Source: Deltaproteobacteria bacterium
GTDB lineage: Bacteria > Myxococcota_A > Polyangia > GCA-2747355 > JADLHG01
NCBI GenBank assembly: GCA_020848905.1
Contig: JADLHG010000031.1
Location: forward strand, 372,001 to 436,000
Direction: 5' to 3'
Length of the DNA stretch: 64,000 nt
This document shows positions 42,255 through 50,298 of the stretch, one piece after another. The notes under the pieces are model-generated. The model was not told the DNA's origin. It searched no databases and worked only from the letters and a program-made list of their open reading frames with translations. The first letter of the stretch is position 1; each line of letters begins with the position of its first letter. The position numbers and the translations under genes are program-made.

Positions 42255-43412
42255 ATGAAACGCGTCGAAACGGTGGTGGTGCTCGTCGGAGGCGGTCCGG
42301 GTCCTGCGGACCTCGTGACCGTGCGCGGTCGCGCGCAGCTCCTGCGGGCGCAGCACCTCGTCGTCACGCCTCCTGCGGTCGCGGGCCTCGTGCAGCTCTG
42401 TCCGCAGGCCGCCCCGAGGGAGAGCGTCGGCGGCTCGGCCGAGGGGGCTTTCCCGGAGGCCGTCGTCGCGCGCGTGGCCGACGCGGCGCGAGCGGGAGCG
42501 CGCGTGGTTTGGCTGGTGCCGGGAGACGCGGCCGGACCCCGTTACGCGTCGCTGCGGGAGGCGCTGCGGAGCGCAGGGGTGGCTCTCGAGGTGGTCCCCG
42601 GACCGACGAGCGCGGGGGAGGGGCGGGTGAGCCCGCTCGCCGGCCGGCGGGTGCTCGTGACGCGCGCGCGCCAGCAGGCGGGGCCCACCTGCGAGGCGCT
42701 CGAGGCGCTCGGAGCCGAAGTAGTCTGCCTGCCGACCATCCAGTTCGCGGCGCCCGTCGACGACGAGCCGTTGCGGCGCGCCGCGGGACGACTCGAGGAG
42801 TACGACTGGCTCATCGTTACGAGCGCGAACGCGGTCGAGCCTCTCTGGACGGCGGTGCGCGCGGCCGGGCGGGACGCGCGAGCCTTCGCGAACCTCCGGA
42901 TCTGCGCCATCGGTCCCGGTACGGCGCAGGCCCTCTCGGGGATGGGGCTCTGTGCCGACCTGATCCCCGAGGACCACCGCGCGGAGGGGGTCCTGGCGGC
43001 GCTGGCCGAGGAGCCGCTCGCGGCGAAGCGCGTGCTGATCCCCCGCGCGGCGGTCGCGCGCGAGGTGCTCCCCGAGACGCTGCGCGCGCGCGGTGCGGAG
43101 GTGGACGTGGTGCCGGCCTACCGCACGGTTCTTCCGGAGCCGGAGCAGACGGCCGAAGGGCTCGACGCCGTTCGCCGCGGCGAGGTGGACGTGCTCACCT
43201 TCACGAGCGCCTCGACGGTGGATCACTTCGCCGAGCTCGTCGGCGCGGACCTCGCGGCGAGCGTCGCGGGGCGGACCATCGTGGCCATCGGACCGGTCAC
43301 GGCGGCGGCCTGCGCGCGCCACGGGCTGCCCGTCCACGTGGTTCCAGAAACCTTCACCCTGAGCACGATGATCGATGCGCTCGTGCGCCACGTCGCGGAG
43401 AAAGGCCGGTAG
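42255..43412 (+). CDS. hemD: Uroporphyrinogen-III synthase fused to an eroded methylase half
   Basis: HemD cyclises hydroxymethylbilane to uroporphyrinogen III in haem and cobalamin synthesis. Residues about 130-385 are HemD: GRRVLVTRARQQAGPTCEAL, YDWLIVTSANAVEPLW, ICAIGPGTAQAL, VVPAYRTV and VLTFTSASTVDHFAELV. Residues 1-125 match the first half of a CobA-type uroporphyrinogen methyltransferase (VVLVGGGPGPADLVTVRG; LEVVPGPTSA), but the GGDPFVFGRG-type loop reads PGDAAGPRYAS and the whole second half is gone. The methylase part is therefore probably inactive, a relic of a CobA-HemD fusion. The start could be ATG 42255 or upstream TTG 42213. hemB follows 96 bp later. Confidence 0.87.
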   Translation: MKRVETVVVLVGGGPGPADLVTVRGRAQLLRAQHLVVTPPAVAGLVQLCPQAAPRESVGGSAEGAFPEAVVARVADAARAGARVVWLVPGDAAGPRYASLREALRSAGVALEVVPGPTSAGEGRVSPLAGRRVLVTRARQQAGPTCEALEALGAEVVCLPTIQFAAPVDDEPLRRAAGRLEEYDWLIVTSANAVEPLWTAVRAAGRDARAFANLRICAIGPGTAQALSGMGLCADLIPEDHRAEGVLAALAEEPLAAKRVLIPRAAVAREVLPETLRARGAEVDVVPAYRTVLPEPEQTAEGLDAVRRGEVDVLTFTSASTVDHFAELVGADLAASVAGRTIVAIGPVTAAACARHGLPVHVVPETFTLSTMIDALVRHVAEKGR

Positions 43413-43508
43413 CTCGCACGAGCGAGCCGGACCTCACCACAGAAACCTGTTGTTACGTGATCGAACATGGATCGCGGCCAAGGTGACCAGGTTCAGAAGG
43501 AGGACGAG

Positions 43509-44483
43509 ATGCAATTCCCGGAATATCGAGCCCGTCGTACGCGCCGCACCGCCACGCTTCGTCGACTCGTCAGGGAGACGGTCGTGACGGTGGACGACCT
43601 GATCTACCCGCTCTTCGTGCAGGAGGGCGGGTCAGGCAAGGAGGAGATCCCGGGGATGCCCGGCCAGTACCGCTGGTCGGTCGATCGGCTGAAGGAGCCG
43701 GTCAAAGAGCTCACCGCGGCGGGCATCTCGGGGGTGCTCCTCTTCGGCATCCCGAAGCACAAGGACGAGCTGGCCAGGGGCGCGGTGAACGCCGACGGGA
43801 TCGTGCCGCGCGCCGTCCGGGCGATCAAGGAGCTGAGCCCCGAGACGATCGTCACCACCGACGTTTGCGTCTGCGCCTACACCTCGCACGGTCATTGCGG
43901 CGTGCTGAAGGGCAAGGAGGTGGACAACGACGCCTCGCTCGAGCTGCTCGCGGAGATGGCGCTGGCGCACGCGCGGGCCGGAGCCGACATCGTCGCCCCG
44001 TCGGACATGATGGACGGGCGGGTAGGGTTCATCCGCGAGACGCTCGACGAGGAGGAGCTCGACCAGGTCGGGATCATGGCCTACTCGGCCAAGTACGCCT
44101 CGGCCTACTACGGCCCCTTCCGGGAGGCCGCGCACAGCTCACCGCAGTTCGGCGACCGTCGCAGCTACCAGATGGACCCGGCGAACGTGCGTGAGGCGCT
44201 GCGCGAGGTGACCCTGGACGTCTCCGAGGGGGCGGACATGGTGATGGTGAAGCCGGCGCTGGCCTATCTGGACGTCATCCGCGCGGTGCGCGAGGAGTTC
44301 GACCTGCCGGTGGTGGCGTACAACGTCTCGGGCGAGTACGCGATGATCAAGGCGGCCGCCGAGAAGGGCTGGGTCGACGGAGATCAGGTCATGCTCGAGA
44401 CGCTCACTGCCATCAAGCGAGCGGGTGCGGACATCATCCTCACCTACCACGCGCTCGAGGCGGCCCGACTGCTCGGACGGTGA
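43509..44483 (+). CDS. hemB: Delta-aminolevulinic acid dehydratase (porphobilinogen synthase)
   Basis: HemB condenses two aminolevulinate molecules to porphobilinogen. At 324 aa it is full length. N-terminal [16 protein letters not shown], metal-site [14 protein letters not shown] with the zinc cysteines, active-site lysines in [17 protein letters not shown] and [12 protein letters not shown], and C-terminal [13 protein letters not shown] are all typical. The cysteine-rich site indicates a zinc-dependent form. The ATG at 43509 sits 4 nt after AAGGAGGAC and is preferred over an in-frame ATG at 43467. Downstream of hemD in the same direction, with a DUF4177-like gene 7 bp behind it, so a haem operon is likely. 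Confidence 0.97.
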   Translation: MQFPEYRARRTRRTATLRRLVRETVVTVDDLIYPLFVQEGGSGKEEIPGMPGQYRWSVDRLKEPVKELTAAGISGVLLFGIPKHKDELARGAVNADGIVPRAVRAIKELSPETIVTTDVCVCAYTSHGHCGVLKGKEVDNDASLELLAEMALAHARAGADIVAPSDMMDGRVGFIRETLDEEELDQVGIMAYSAKYASAYYGPFREAAHSSPQFGDRRSYQMDPANVREALREVTLDVSEGADMVMVKPALAYLDVIRAVREEFDLPVVAYNVSGEYAMIKAAAEKGWVDGDQVMLETLTAIKRAGADIILTYHALEAARLLGR

Positions 44484-44490
44484 CCGTGCG

Positions 44491-44739
44491 ATGCGGCAGA
44501 CGCTCTACAAGGTGGTCGAGACGCAGACGGTGACCGACGAGGAGCTCGAGCGCATCCTGAACCGGTGGGTCGCGGAGGGGTGGCTCTTCGACGGGATGCA
44601 GTTCGCGATGCGCGACGCGTCCAAGCGGCCGGCGATGGCCTTTCTCGTTTTCACGCGGGCGGTCGATGGCCCTGCGGACGACGCCTCCGAGGGGGAGGGG
44701 CACGACGAGGAGTCAGGGAGCGGGGGGGCGCTGCACTAG
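44491..44739 (+). CDS. DUF4177-like small protein
   Basis: An 82-aa protein following hemB by 7 bp, so probably co-transcribed. The N-terminal ~55 residues (LYKVVETQTVTDEELERILN, RWVAEGWLFDGMQFAM, MAFLVFTR) fit the DUF4177 pattern of a small beta-alpha-beta fold with the conserved EGW motif. The tail is acidic and low-complexity. Function is unknown. Its last 27 bp overlap the end of the convergent kinase gene. Confidence 0.7.
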   Translation: MRQTLYKVVETQTVTDEELERILNRWVAEGWLFDGMQFAMRDASKRPAMAFLVFTRAVDGPADDASEGEGHDEESGSGGALH

Positions 44740-46662
44740 TCGGAGGCTATACGGGGTCTCGAGCGCCGGGAGCTCCGTGCCAGCCGGGGGCTTGGCCGAG
44801 GAGGCGCGGCGCACGGTGAGTACCGCGCTCGATCCCTTCGGGACCTTCAGCCCGCGCAGGCGCTCGCCTTCCCCCGCGCCCGCCTGGTCGATGACGCGCG
44901 GCTCGGCCCCCGCGGGGACGCGCAGCTCCAGCACGAGATCGACGCCCGGAAGGGCCGAGACCTCTCCGTCGAGCGCGCCGCCGTTCCCTTCGAGGCGATA
45001 GCTGTCCCGGTCCTCGCGGCCCCCGAGCGTTCCGCGAGCGAGGCCTCCGGGCGGGAAGGAGGTCGCCTGGGCCTCGTCGTCGTTGGGCTCGAGCTCCCAC
45101 TCCGGGGGGCGATCCGCGAGGTCGAGCTCGAGGCGGTAACGGTCCGTGACGTTCTCCGTGGCGCGAGCCCCGGGGCGAGGTGTTTCGCGCACGAGCACGA
45201 AGTAGCTTCCCGGGCCGAGCGGCCAGCTCGGCAGAACCTCGCCCGCGCCGACCCCCGTGGAGTCCGCCGTGGCGAGGCGGCTGCCCGCGTGGTCGTAGAG
45301 CTCGAGGCGCACGTCCAGGTTCGGCAGCGAGGAGAGGCGCGCCGTGAGGAAGCGCCGCTTCACGCCGTCGACGGAGAAGCGGTACCAGTCGCGGTCGGAC
45401 TCGGTGTCGCTCTGGCGCTTGCCGAGCTGTCCGAGGATCGGCCGGCGGGGGAGGACGAGCGTGGCCGCTGCCGAGCGGTCGTTCGGTTCGCGCTCCTCGG
45501 GGGAGACGACCTCTCCGGGGGTGCGAAAGGCGAACAGGTAGGTGCCGACGGCGACGGCGCCGAGGAGCGGGAAGAGCGCAAGGAGCTTGACCCAGCGGGC
45601 GCGCCGGAGTCGCCGCTCGAAGGCGAGGTCCTCGCGGCTGAGAGGCGCGACGCTGTCGACGAGCGCCGCGGCGACGAAGGGCGGCACACCAGGGCCTGTC
45701 GGCTGCCGGTCCGAGGCGCGACGGCGGGGCGCGTCGCCGGACGGGGCGGCCTCCTCGAGCTCGCCGCTCTCGGCCCGCTCGGCCAGTTCCAGGAGCGCCT
45801 CTTTCAACGCCTCCGCGCTCGGGAAGCGGTCTTCCGGCCGCTTGGCGAGGGCGCGACCGAGGACGGGGTCGAGGGCCTGGGGGAGCCGTCGTTCGGGGGC
45901 CGCTCGACTCGGTGCGACCAGCTCCTCGGTGATGTGCTTGGTGAGGACGGCCACCGCGGTACGTCCTTCGAAGGGAGGGCGACCGGTGAGCAGGCGGTAT
46001 GCCACGGCGCCGAGGCTGTAGAGGTCGCTGCGGTGGTCGACCACGCCTCCGCGGATCTGTTCCGGCGCCATGTAGTGCGGGGTGCCCACGAGCGCTCCCT
46101 GACCGGTGGAGTCCGGGGGGGCCTGCGGGGCGACCGTCTTGGCGAGGCCGAAGTCCAGCACCTTCACGAAGTCGTCGCCGCCGCGCGTGCGCGTGACGCG
46201 GATGTTCTCGGGCTTCAGGTCGCGGTGCACGATGCGGTGGTGGTGCGCCTCGGAGAGCGCGTCGCACACCTGCGCGAGGATGCGCGCCGTACGCTGAAGC
46301 GAGAGGGGACCGTCCCGCTTGACGACGGCCGACAGGTCCTCTCCTCGCAGGTACTCCATCACCAGGTAGAAGGTGTCGTCGAGGGGGCCGAAGTCGAAGA
46401 CCTGGACGATGTGCGGGTGATCCAGGCGACTCACCGCCTCGGCCTCGTGCTGGAAACGCCGGAGCTGCGTGGGGTCGGCGACGAGATCGCGGTGCAGGAG
46501 CTTCAGCGCGGCGATCTTGCCCATGCGGACGTGTTCCACGCGGTAGACCAAGCCCATCGCGCCGCGTCCGATGCGCTCGAGCACGCGGTAGCGGCCCTCC
46601 ACCAGTCGACCGACCCACCGGTCGGCATCGTCCGGTGCGGTGAGCTCGTGGCTCGCGGTCAC
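44713..46662 (-). CDS. Transmembrane Ser/Thr kinase with two PPC-like periplasmic domains
   Basis: A 649-aa kinase. Domain about 23-290: IGRGAMGLVY, K54 (AALKLL), HRDLKPEN with H146 and D148, DFGLAKTV, YMAPEQ; all catalytic residues are present. One membrane segment (LLALFPLLGAVAVGTYLFAF) precedes a periplasmic half with two pre-peptidase C-terminal-like beta domains, each starting with the EPND motif (REPNDRSAAATLV ... DRDWYRFSVDG; LEPNDDEAQATSF ... DRDSYRLEGNG). PPC domains are usually found in secreted proteases; on a kinase they may serve as a sensor. It starts at GTG 46662, overlapping the upstream gene by 4 bp. It is last in a four-gene operon. Confidence 0.93.
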   Translation of the reverse strand: MTASHELTAPDDADRWVGRLVEGRYRVLERIGRGAMGLVYRVEHVRMGKIAALKLLHRDLVADPTQLRRFQHEAEAVSRLDHPHIVQVFDFGPLDDTFYLVMEYLRGEDLSAVVKRDGPLSLQRTARILAQVCDALSEAHHHRIVHRDLKPENIRVTRTRGGDDFVKVLDFGLAKTVAPQAPPDSTGQGALVGTPHYMAPEQIRGGVVDHRSDLYSLGAVAYRLLTGRPPFEGRTAVAVLTKHITEELVAPSRAAPERRLPQALDPVLGRALAKRPEDRFPSAEALKEALLELAERAESGELEEAAPSGDAPRRRASDRQPTGPGVPPFVAAALVDSVAPLSREDLAFERRLRRARWVKLLALFPLLGAVAVGTYLFAFRTPGEVVSPEEREPNDRSAAATLVLPRRPILGQLGKRQSDTESDRDWYRFSVDGVKRRFLTARLSSLPNLDVRLELYDHAGSRLATADSTGVGAGEVLPSWPLGPGSYFVLVRETPRPGARATENVTDRYRLELDLADRPPEWELEPNDDEAQATSFPPGGLARGTLGGREDRDSYRLEGNGGALDGEVSALPGVDLVLELRVPAGAEPRVIDQAGAGEGERLRGLKVPKGSSAVLTVRRASSAKPPAGTELPALETPYSLRLVQRPPAP

Positions 46663-47804
46663 GGGGGGCTCTCCTCCGACCGGGGGTGAGCCGGGGGCGC
46701 GGGGGGCGCGGGGGGCGCGGGGGGCGCGGGGGGCGCGAATTCGACCAGGCGATAGCGCGCGCGGTCGCCCGCGAGCTCGAAGATCGCGGCCGTGCCGTGG
46801 CTGAACCGCCCCGCGAGCTCCTCGTGCGGGACGGCGTCGAGAGAGCCGACGTTGAGCAGGAGCGAATCGCTCCACTCGTCGGGCTTGACGGGGCGACCGT
46901 CGAGCGTGGTGGCGTGCCCGGCGGCCTCGTGGACGTGTCCGAAGAGGCCGAAGCGAATGCGCGCCCGGGAGAGGAGGCGCGTGAGGCCCGGGTCGCCGAT
47001 GTTCACCCCGCCGAAGGCGCGGTCGACGGCCAGGGGCCCCTTGCCGAGGGGAGGGCCGTACGAGAGGAGCACCTTGGGGCCCGGCTCGCGCTCGAGGAGC
47101 GCCGCGATGGACCGCAGGTCCGCCTCGGTGTAGCTGCAGCCCTGTTCGCGGGCCGTGAGGTGGTGCGGCAGGAAGTAGCCCGGCACCCCGACGAAGGTCG
47201 CGGTCGGGTGGCGGAGGACGCGGGCCACGCTCAGGTCCACCGCCCCAGGCCCCAGCGAGGCGACGGCCGCCTGGAATCCCGACCGGGACTCGCGATCGCC
47301 CGGCTGAGCCAAGAGCGGGACGCGCCCGTGCAGGCGCCTCAGGACCTGCAGCGTCCCCTCGTACGAGGCGTCGAGGCCGCCGAGCACGACCACGGCGTGC
47401 ACCTGTGCGCGCTGAAACGAGCGCAGGGCCTGGTCCACGAGCGCGAGCGTAGCAGGGTGCGCTTCTCGGGTGTCCGCCAGCACGCCCAGCACGAGCCGAC
47501 CGCGTCGCGGCCCGTTCGCGCCGTGCGCCTCCTCCGGCCGGAGCTCTCCGCCGCGCAGGACGAGCGGCACCCCGGCCAGGGTCACGGGGCCCACCTGCGC
47601 GTCCGAGCGCGCTGCGAGCCGCGCGCATGGTTCGAAACGCGGAGGGGCGGCGTCGGGTGCGGTCCGTGCGGTGTCGCGGGCGGGCGAGGTGCCAGCCGGG
47701 TCGGCCTTCCGGCCGGGGCAGCCCGTCTGGCACGCCAGGGCGACGAGCGCGAGCACGTACGCGAGCACGGAGGGAAGGGGTCGTCCTGAGGACCGGCGGT
47801 GCAT
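46659..47804 (-). CDS. Degenerate calcineurin-like phosphoesterase lipoprotein
   Basis: A 381-aa envelope protein. The N-terminal hydrophobic stretch (VLAYVLALVALACQTGC) offers a lipobox. The body follows the metallophosphoesterase order, but metal ligands are replaced: LADTREAH where DxH is expected, VVLGGLDASYEG for GDxxD, LAQPGDRES for GNHE, and only FGHVHEAAGH is close to the GHxH motif. Enzyme activity is therefore doubtful. The tail is (APP)n coded by a 9-bp tandem repeat. It lies between the LysM gene (7-bp gap) and the PPC kinase (GTGA overlap), suggesting a structural or sensing role in that system. Confidence 0.8.
   Translation of the reverse strand: MHRRSSGRPLPSVLAYVLALVALACQTGCPGRKADPAGTSPARDTARTAPDAAPPRFEPCARLAARSDAQVGPVTLAGVPLVLRGGELRPEEAHGANGPRRGRLVLGVLADTREAHPATLALVDQALRSFQRAQVHAVVVLGGLDASYEGTLQVLRRLHGRVPLLAQPGDRESRSGFQAAVASLGPGAVDLSVARVLRHPTATFVGVPGYFLPHHLTAREQGCSYTEADLRSIAALLEREPGPKVLLSYGPPLGKGPLAVDRAFGGVNIGDPGLTRLLSRARIRFGLFGHVHEAAGHATTLDGRPVKPDEWSDSLLLNVGSLDAVPHEELAGRFSHGTAAIFELAGDRARYRLVEFAPPAPPAPPAPPAPPAHPRSEESPP
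46693..46736 (-). repeat. 9-bp tandem repeat coding (APP)n
   Basis: Four perfect GGGGGGCGC units at 46701-46736 plus a partial unit. It codes the Ala-Pro-Pro tail of the phosphoesterase-like protein. Unit length is a multiple of three, so slippage would change tail length without frameshift. Confidence 0.85.
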
Positions 47805-47811
47805 GCGGGGC

Positions 47812-48747
47812 TCAGGGGGTGTTGCCGCGGCGCTTGCTCCGCGCGTCCATGTAGGCGCGGATCACCTTGGGGGAGACGATCACGGCGTCCAGCGTGAGCG
47901 TGGGTTGGCGCAGCAGCGCCTCCTCGAAGCAGCTGACGGCCAGAGCGTGCTGGTCGAGCGCGACGTAGGCGATGGCGAGGAGCTTGTAGATCTCGGCTAC
48001 GTGCGCGTCGGAGGACTGCTCCCTCGCGAGCAGCCGCACGAGGCGCATCGGGACCTCCCAGTAGCGGCCGCGGCGGAGCAGGGCATTCGCTTCCTGGAGC
48101 GCTTCGCGGTCCTCCGACGGGCCGTCGAGCTGCACCCCGAGCAGCTGGCTGCTCACGAGCTCCTGCAGCCGCACCGGGAGGATGCGCACGTGTCCGATCG
48201 GGACCTCGAGCTGCGCCCCCGAGGCGGGTTGTGTGGCCTCGATGAAGTTCCACGCGGCGATGAGCCGGGCGTGGGTCGCCTTCCCGTGGTAGCGCTGCGC
48301 GATGGCGGCGAACGTTTCGTCCGCGGCGACCACGTGGGTCACTGTGAAGGGCACCCAGAGCGTCTGCCCCGCCTTGAGCTTCTTGCGTTTGCCGAGGTTG
48401 TTGAAGGCCGACAGCGCCGGGGCGCGACGGCGGTCGCCGACGAGCCGTTTCGCGAGGGCCACCACGGTCGAGGGCTTGGAGACGGTGTAGCTCCACGCCG
48501 TGGGGACCCGGATGCGCTCCCCCGCCGAGAGCGAGCTCCCCGGGTCGCCGCCGTTGATGAGGGCGAGGAGCGACGCGTACGAGGGGTCCCCGTAGTAGGT
48601 CTTGGCGATGCTGGCCAGGTTCTCGCCGAAGCGCACCCTGTGCACTACCCGCTGTGCCGCGGAAGGCCGCGTGTCGAGCAGCACGGCCAGGAGCAGGCCG
48701 CACGCGACGAGGAGCGAGCGGGCGGGCGGTCGTCGGCGCTGCGTCAC
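47812..48747 (-). CDS. Exported LysM-domain protein
   Basis: A 311-aa protein with signal peptide (LLVACGLLLAVLLDTRPSAAQ). Two or three LysM-type modules follow: VHRVRFGENLASIAKTYYGD, a middle one ending in LKAGQTLWVPF, and VTHVVAADETFAAIAQRYHG. LysM binds peptidoglycan. The C-terminal third is helical and TPR-like (LLAIAYVALDQHALAVSCFE). It is GTGA-coupled to the kinase gene upstream and 7 bp from the phosphoesterase-like gene. It probably links this kinase operon to the cell wall. Confidence 0.88.
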   Translation of the reverse strand: MTQRRRPPARSLLVACGLLLAVLLDTRPSAAQRVVHRVRFGENLASIAKTYYGDPSYASLLALINGGDPGSSLSAGERIRVPTAWSYTVSKPSTVVALAKRLVGDRRRAPALSAFNNLGKRKKLKAGQTLWVPFTVTHVVAADETFAAIAQRYHGKATHARLIAAWNFIEATQPASGAQLEVPIGHVRILPVRLQELVSSQLLGVQLDGPSEDREALQEANALLRRGRYWEVPMRLVRLLAREQSSDAHVAEIYKLLAIAYVALDQHALAVSCFEEALLRQPTLTLDAVIVSPKVIRAYMDARSKRRGNTP

Positions 48748-50087
48748 GGTGCGCCTCCGTCGGCGACGCCCTTGGCGCGCGTCAGCGCCTCGGTCAAGGT
48801 CGTGATGCGGCCGGCGGCGATCGCCACGTCACGCTCGACCGGCTCGAAGTAGGGATTGGTCAGTCGCACCTTGTGGCGCCCGGCCTTGAGCGTGAGCGGC
48901 GTCTGAAAGGGGGTCGTGGCGAGCAGCTTGCCATCCACCTCGACCCGCGCCCAGGGATAGGCGAGCACGTGGAGTTGCCCCTCGCTCGCCGGCGCCGCAA
49001 CCGCGTTGGCGCAGGGGGTCGCGGCCGCCTGCTTCGCGGTCGTGCCGGAGCGTCCGCTGATCCCCGCGTAGCCGAGGGCGCCCACGGCCACGCCGCCGAG
49101 GAGCAGCGCCCCCGCGATGGCCGACGTGCGAAGGGGCCACTTGGCCCGGGCCCGGTTCCGGCGCGTCAGGTACTCGCCGATCAGCGCCGGGTGGAGCGTG
49201 GCGGAGGTGAGGTCGGCGGAGATGACCTCCTGCTCGCGCAGAAACCGCACGAGCCGCGCGCGGTAGTTCTGCGCCACGTGCGTGGCCAGAAACTGCTCGA
49301 GGCCGACGATCAGCTCCTGGCTCGAGGCGTAGCGCTCCTCGGGCTTCTTCTGCATGCAGCGCGTGATGATGCGCTCGAGCTCCTTCGGGATGCCGGGGTT
49401 CAGCTTGCGCGGCCACTCCGGGTCCTCGAGGCGGATGCGCTGCATCACCGTCCGCTCGTCGTCCTCGACGAAGGGCTTGCGCCCCGTGACCATCTGGTAG
49501 AGCACGACGCCGAGGGACCAGAGGTCGCTGCGATGGTCGAGTCGGTCCCCGATGACCTGCTCCGGAGACATGTAGGCGGGGGTGCCGAGGCCGACGCCCA
49601 TCTCGGTGAGATCGGACTGCTCCGTACGGGCGATGCCGAAGTCCGTCAGCTTCACCTCGCCGGAGTTGGAGATCATCACGTTGGCGGGCTTGACGTCGCG
49701 GTGGATCACGCCGCGGAAGTGCGCGTAGTCGAGTGCGCGCGCGACCTGCAAGGCCATGATCACGGCCACGTCCACGGGGAGGGGTCTGCAGCGTTCGAGG
49801 AGGTCGTAGAGGTCGATCCCCTCGACGTACTCCATGACCATGAAGAGGGCGCCGCGCTCCTTGAAGAAGTCGTAGAGCGTGATGATGTTCTCGTGCTGAA
49901 ACGACGCGACGGAGAGCGCCTCGCGCTCGAAGCGGGCCACCGCGCTCGGATCCTCGGAGACGGAGGTCTTGAGGGCCTTGATGGCCACCGTGCGACCCAG
50001 GGACTCCTGGATCCCCTTGTACACGACGGCCATCCCCCCGCTGCCGATCTCGTCCGTGATGCGATAGTTGCCGACGCGATCGATCAC
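48744..50087 (-). CDS. Transmembrane Ser/Thr kinase with PEGA domain
   Basis: A 447-aa kinase. Domain about 7-265: IGSGGMAVVY, K38 (VAIKAL), HRDVKPAN with H129 and D131, DFG at 149-151, YMSPEQ. A membrane segment at about 327-350 (AIAGALLLGGVAVGALGYAG) is followed by one PEGA domain (WARVEVDGKLLATTPFQTPL). It starts at GTG 50087 with GGAAG about 8 nt upstream. First gene of the operon kinase, LysM, phosphoesterase-like, kinase, all separated by 7 bp or less. Its divergent neighbour at 50299 is also a kinase. Confidence 0.93.
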   Translation of the reverse strand: MIDRVGNYRITDEIGSGGMAVVYKGIQESLGRTVAIKALKTSVSEDPSAVARFEREALSVASFQHENIITLYDFFKERGALFMVMEYVEGIDLYDLLERCRPLPVDVAVIMALQVARALDYAHFRGVIHRDVKPANVMISNSGEVKLTDFGIARTEQSDLTEMGVGLGTPAYMSPEQVIGDRLDHRSDLWSLGVVLYQMVTGRKPFVEDDERTVMQRIRLEDPEWPRKLNPGIPKELERIITRCMQKKPEERYASSQELIVGLEQFLATHVAQNYRARLVRFLREQEVISADLTSATLHPALIGEYLTRRNRARAKWPLRTSAIAGALLLGGVAVGALGYAGISGRSGTTAKQAAATPCANAVAAPASEGQLHVLAYPWARVEVDGKLLATTPFQTPLTLKAGRHKVRLTNPYFEPVERDVAIAAGRITTLTEALTRAKGVADGGAP

Positions 50088-50298
50088 GTATGCGCTTCCG
50101 TCGAGGGGCAGTCGCTGCCCGGAGTTCGGTCGAGTTGTCCCGCCCGGGTCGTGCGCCGCCGCTGGCTACCCCGGACGCACCCCAGGGGCATACTACACGA
50201 GGTCCGGGCGAGTATAGCGCCCGCCGGGTAGCCGTGCTCGACAAATGCCCCGAAGGGACGATAGCTTGGAGGGAGTGAAGCGAGCAGAGGAGCAGGGT

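Noticed and set aside
43467-43508. Upstream in-frame ATG of hemB with a possible leaderless promoter
   Set aside because: AAGGAGGAC in front of ATG 43509 and the usual HemB N-terminus favour the shorter form; the upstream -10 is weak.
50190-50265. Several -10-like hexamers (TAGTAT, TATACT, GATAGC) between the divergent kinases at 50087 and 50299
   Set aside because: None has a matching -35 at proper spacing; promoters must exist here but cannot be assigned.
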